Positions 62,954-64,000 of a DNA stretch of 64,000 nucleotides are shown here, piece after piece. The DNA is from Petrolisthes cinctipes (taxonomy: Eukaryota; Arthropoda; Malacostraca; Decapoda; Porcellanidae). The notes under the pieces are model-generated. The model saw nothing but the letters and a program-made list of their open reading frames with translations. It was not told the origin of the DNA and searched no databases. Each line of letters opens with the position of its first letter. The first letter of the stretch is position 1. The stretch lies in assembly GCA_033782935.1 (NCBI GenBank), contig JAWQEG010000166.1, positions 4,219,501 through 4,283,500 of the forward strand, read 5' to 3'. The translations under genes were made by a program, and so were the position numbers.

Positions 62954-64000
62954 AACTAAGGGGGGGAGTGAAGAATCAGACCCAAATACACCATTCTTCA
63001 AGGTAGACCACCACTTATTTGGGCTCCGAGCATTCAGCAACACATCCCTGGCTCCAATATTGAACTGCTGCTCTGCCTCCGCATAGACACCATTAGCCAT
63101 TCTTTGGCACTCAATAAACTCATCACACTTTGCTCTGCAATGATCATGCGTCCACCTACGATAGGCACCCTGCTTAAGATCAAATTTGGCCCTACACTCA
63201 TCAGTAAACCAAGGTTTATCACTATTGCACACATGAATGATCTTCTTAGACACATATTGCTCAATTACCTTAGACAAATGCTGATTCAGCAACTCCACCG
63301 GATTATCAGCAACATACATTAGATGCCATGGAAACCCATGCACAGCACAACAAACTGCATCCCAATTAACACGATTCTTCAGAAGCACTTCCCTCCTCAC
63401 ACACAGGTTCGGAACTGATTGGGCAGTGGAAACCTTCACAGAGAGAGAAGAATGATCTGAACGTCCAATTGGTGCGACCACAGCTACTTCCATCAGTCAT
63501 CACCAGGTCAAGGGATCCACCATGCAACACCATGACGAGTCGTTATTGAGGACCCTAGCCATTCCTCATGGTGCACATTGAGATCACCCATAAAGACAAA
63601 TGACGCACGACTGTCCTCCGCTTGTACCCTAGCCATTGATGTTAACAAACAGTCATATATACCATCCTCCAGATCTGGGTTCCAATACAAGCTGTAAAGA
63701 TAAAAGTTTAACTGTCTCCCACATACTCTCAAAACCCTCATCTCACAGCATCCACATTCAAACTTTTTCTGTCTAAAACAACCAAAACCATCTCTAACCC
63801 ACGAGACCGCAGTAACTCCCCACGGTACAGCAGAACAGGTCAACCAAAACCAGGAATCCGTAATTCTGACTGATGACGCCTGTCAGAGACTAGAGTTTCT
63901 GAGCATAACAGCACATCATAATGGGGGGCTGCCACAGTCAAATCAGCAGAATTCCCAGATAAACCACGCACATTCGAGTAAAGTACTCTGCAGCACCGAG
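62954..64000 (-). pseudogene. LINE family C: APE endonuclease region, runs off the window
   Basis: On the minus strand, from near 63995: CRVLYSNVRGLSGNSADLTV, YDVLLCSETLVSDRRHQSEL, RIPGFG, then FVFMGDLNVHHEEWLGS and, in another frame, APIGRSDHSSLSVKV (the SDH of APE endonucleases). It continues RANKWW-like SPNKWWSTLKNGVFG to SSLPPLV. At least two frameshifts and a stop are present. The protein continues at 58423 on the other side of LINE B. Confidence 0.85.

Overview
This 64 kb window is nuclear DNA of an animal, most likely an arthropod and probably a decapod crustacean. Two host genes with GT..AG introns are present: the Toll-pathway kinase Pelle/IRAK (42.5-57.1 kb, minus strand, first exon outside the window) and a probable U7 snRNP protein LSm10 (35.5-38.8 kb, plus strand, 5' exon not found). 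Both are embedded in dense, nested transposable elements. Arthropod-type TTAGG telomere units occur at 34.6 kb. The taxon is inferred from these features and was not tested by a search.

Layout. At 0.46-12.6 kb lies one large Mutator-like (MULE) transposon with about 157-bp terminal inverted repeats, a 9-bp target duplication and a decayed four-exon C2H2/DDE/SWIM transposase gene. A full-length two-ORF LINE (1.16-6.81 kb, 10-bp target duplication, apparently intact) sits inside it. At 13.3-18.4 kb is a Ty3/gypsy-type internal region with gag and pol in one frame, broken by two stops; no 3' LTR was found. At 18.6-26.7 kb are a TTAA-flanked MITE, a degenerate intron-containing integrase gene, a hAT relic, a tRNA-derived SINE, a truncated RTE-like LINE and a 50-bp inverted pair. 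At 26.7-30.1 kb is a Penelope-like element with 254-bp inverted terminal repeats, a hammerhead-like core in both repeats and a nested 1.0-kb THAP-bearing TTAA element. At 30.3-34.7 kb are transposase and LINE fragments, a 1.26-kb element with an internal minisatellite and a fold-back telomere-like repeat.

At 35.5-38.8 kb two LSm10 exons flank an intron filled by a jockey-like LINE that itself carries a 1.13-kb transposon. At 40.2-41.9 kb is a transposon inside a transposon. At 42.5-57.1 kb the Pelle exons join in consistent reading phase; their introns hold an RTE-like LINE, two hAT MITEs with perfect 8-bp target duplications, a Tigger/pogo element and other repeats. At 57.2-64.0 kb are a Tc1/mariner-like MITE and a LINE split by a second jockey-like LINE (12-bp target duplication), which in turn contains a second copy of the minisatellite element.

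The two host genes belong to unrelated pathways: innate immune signalling (Pelle) and histone mRNA 3'-end processing (LSm10). The rest is a record of transposition. Many insertions can be ordered in time because host copies, target duplications and empty-site paralogues lie within the window.
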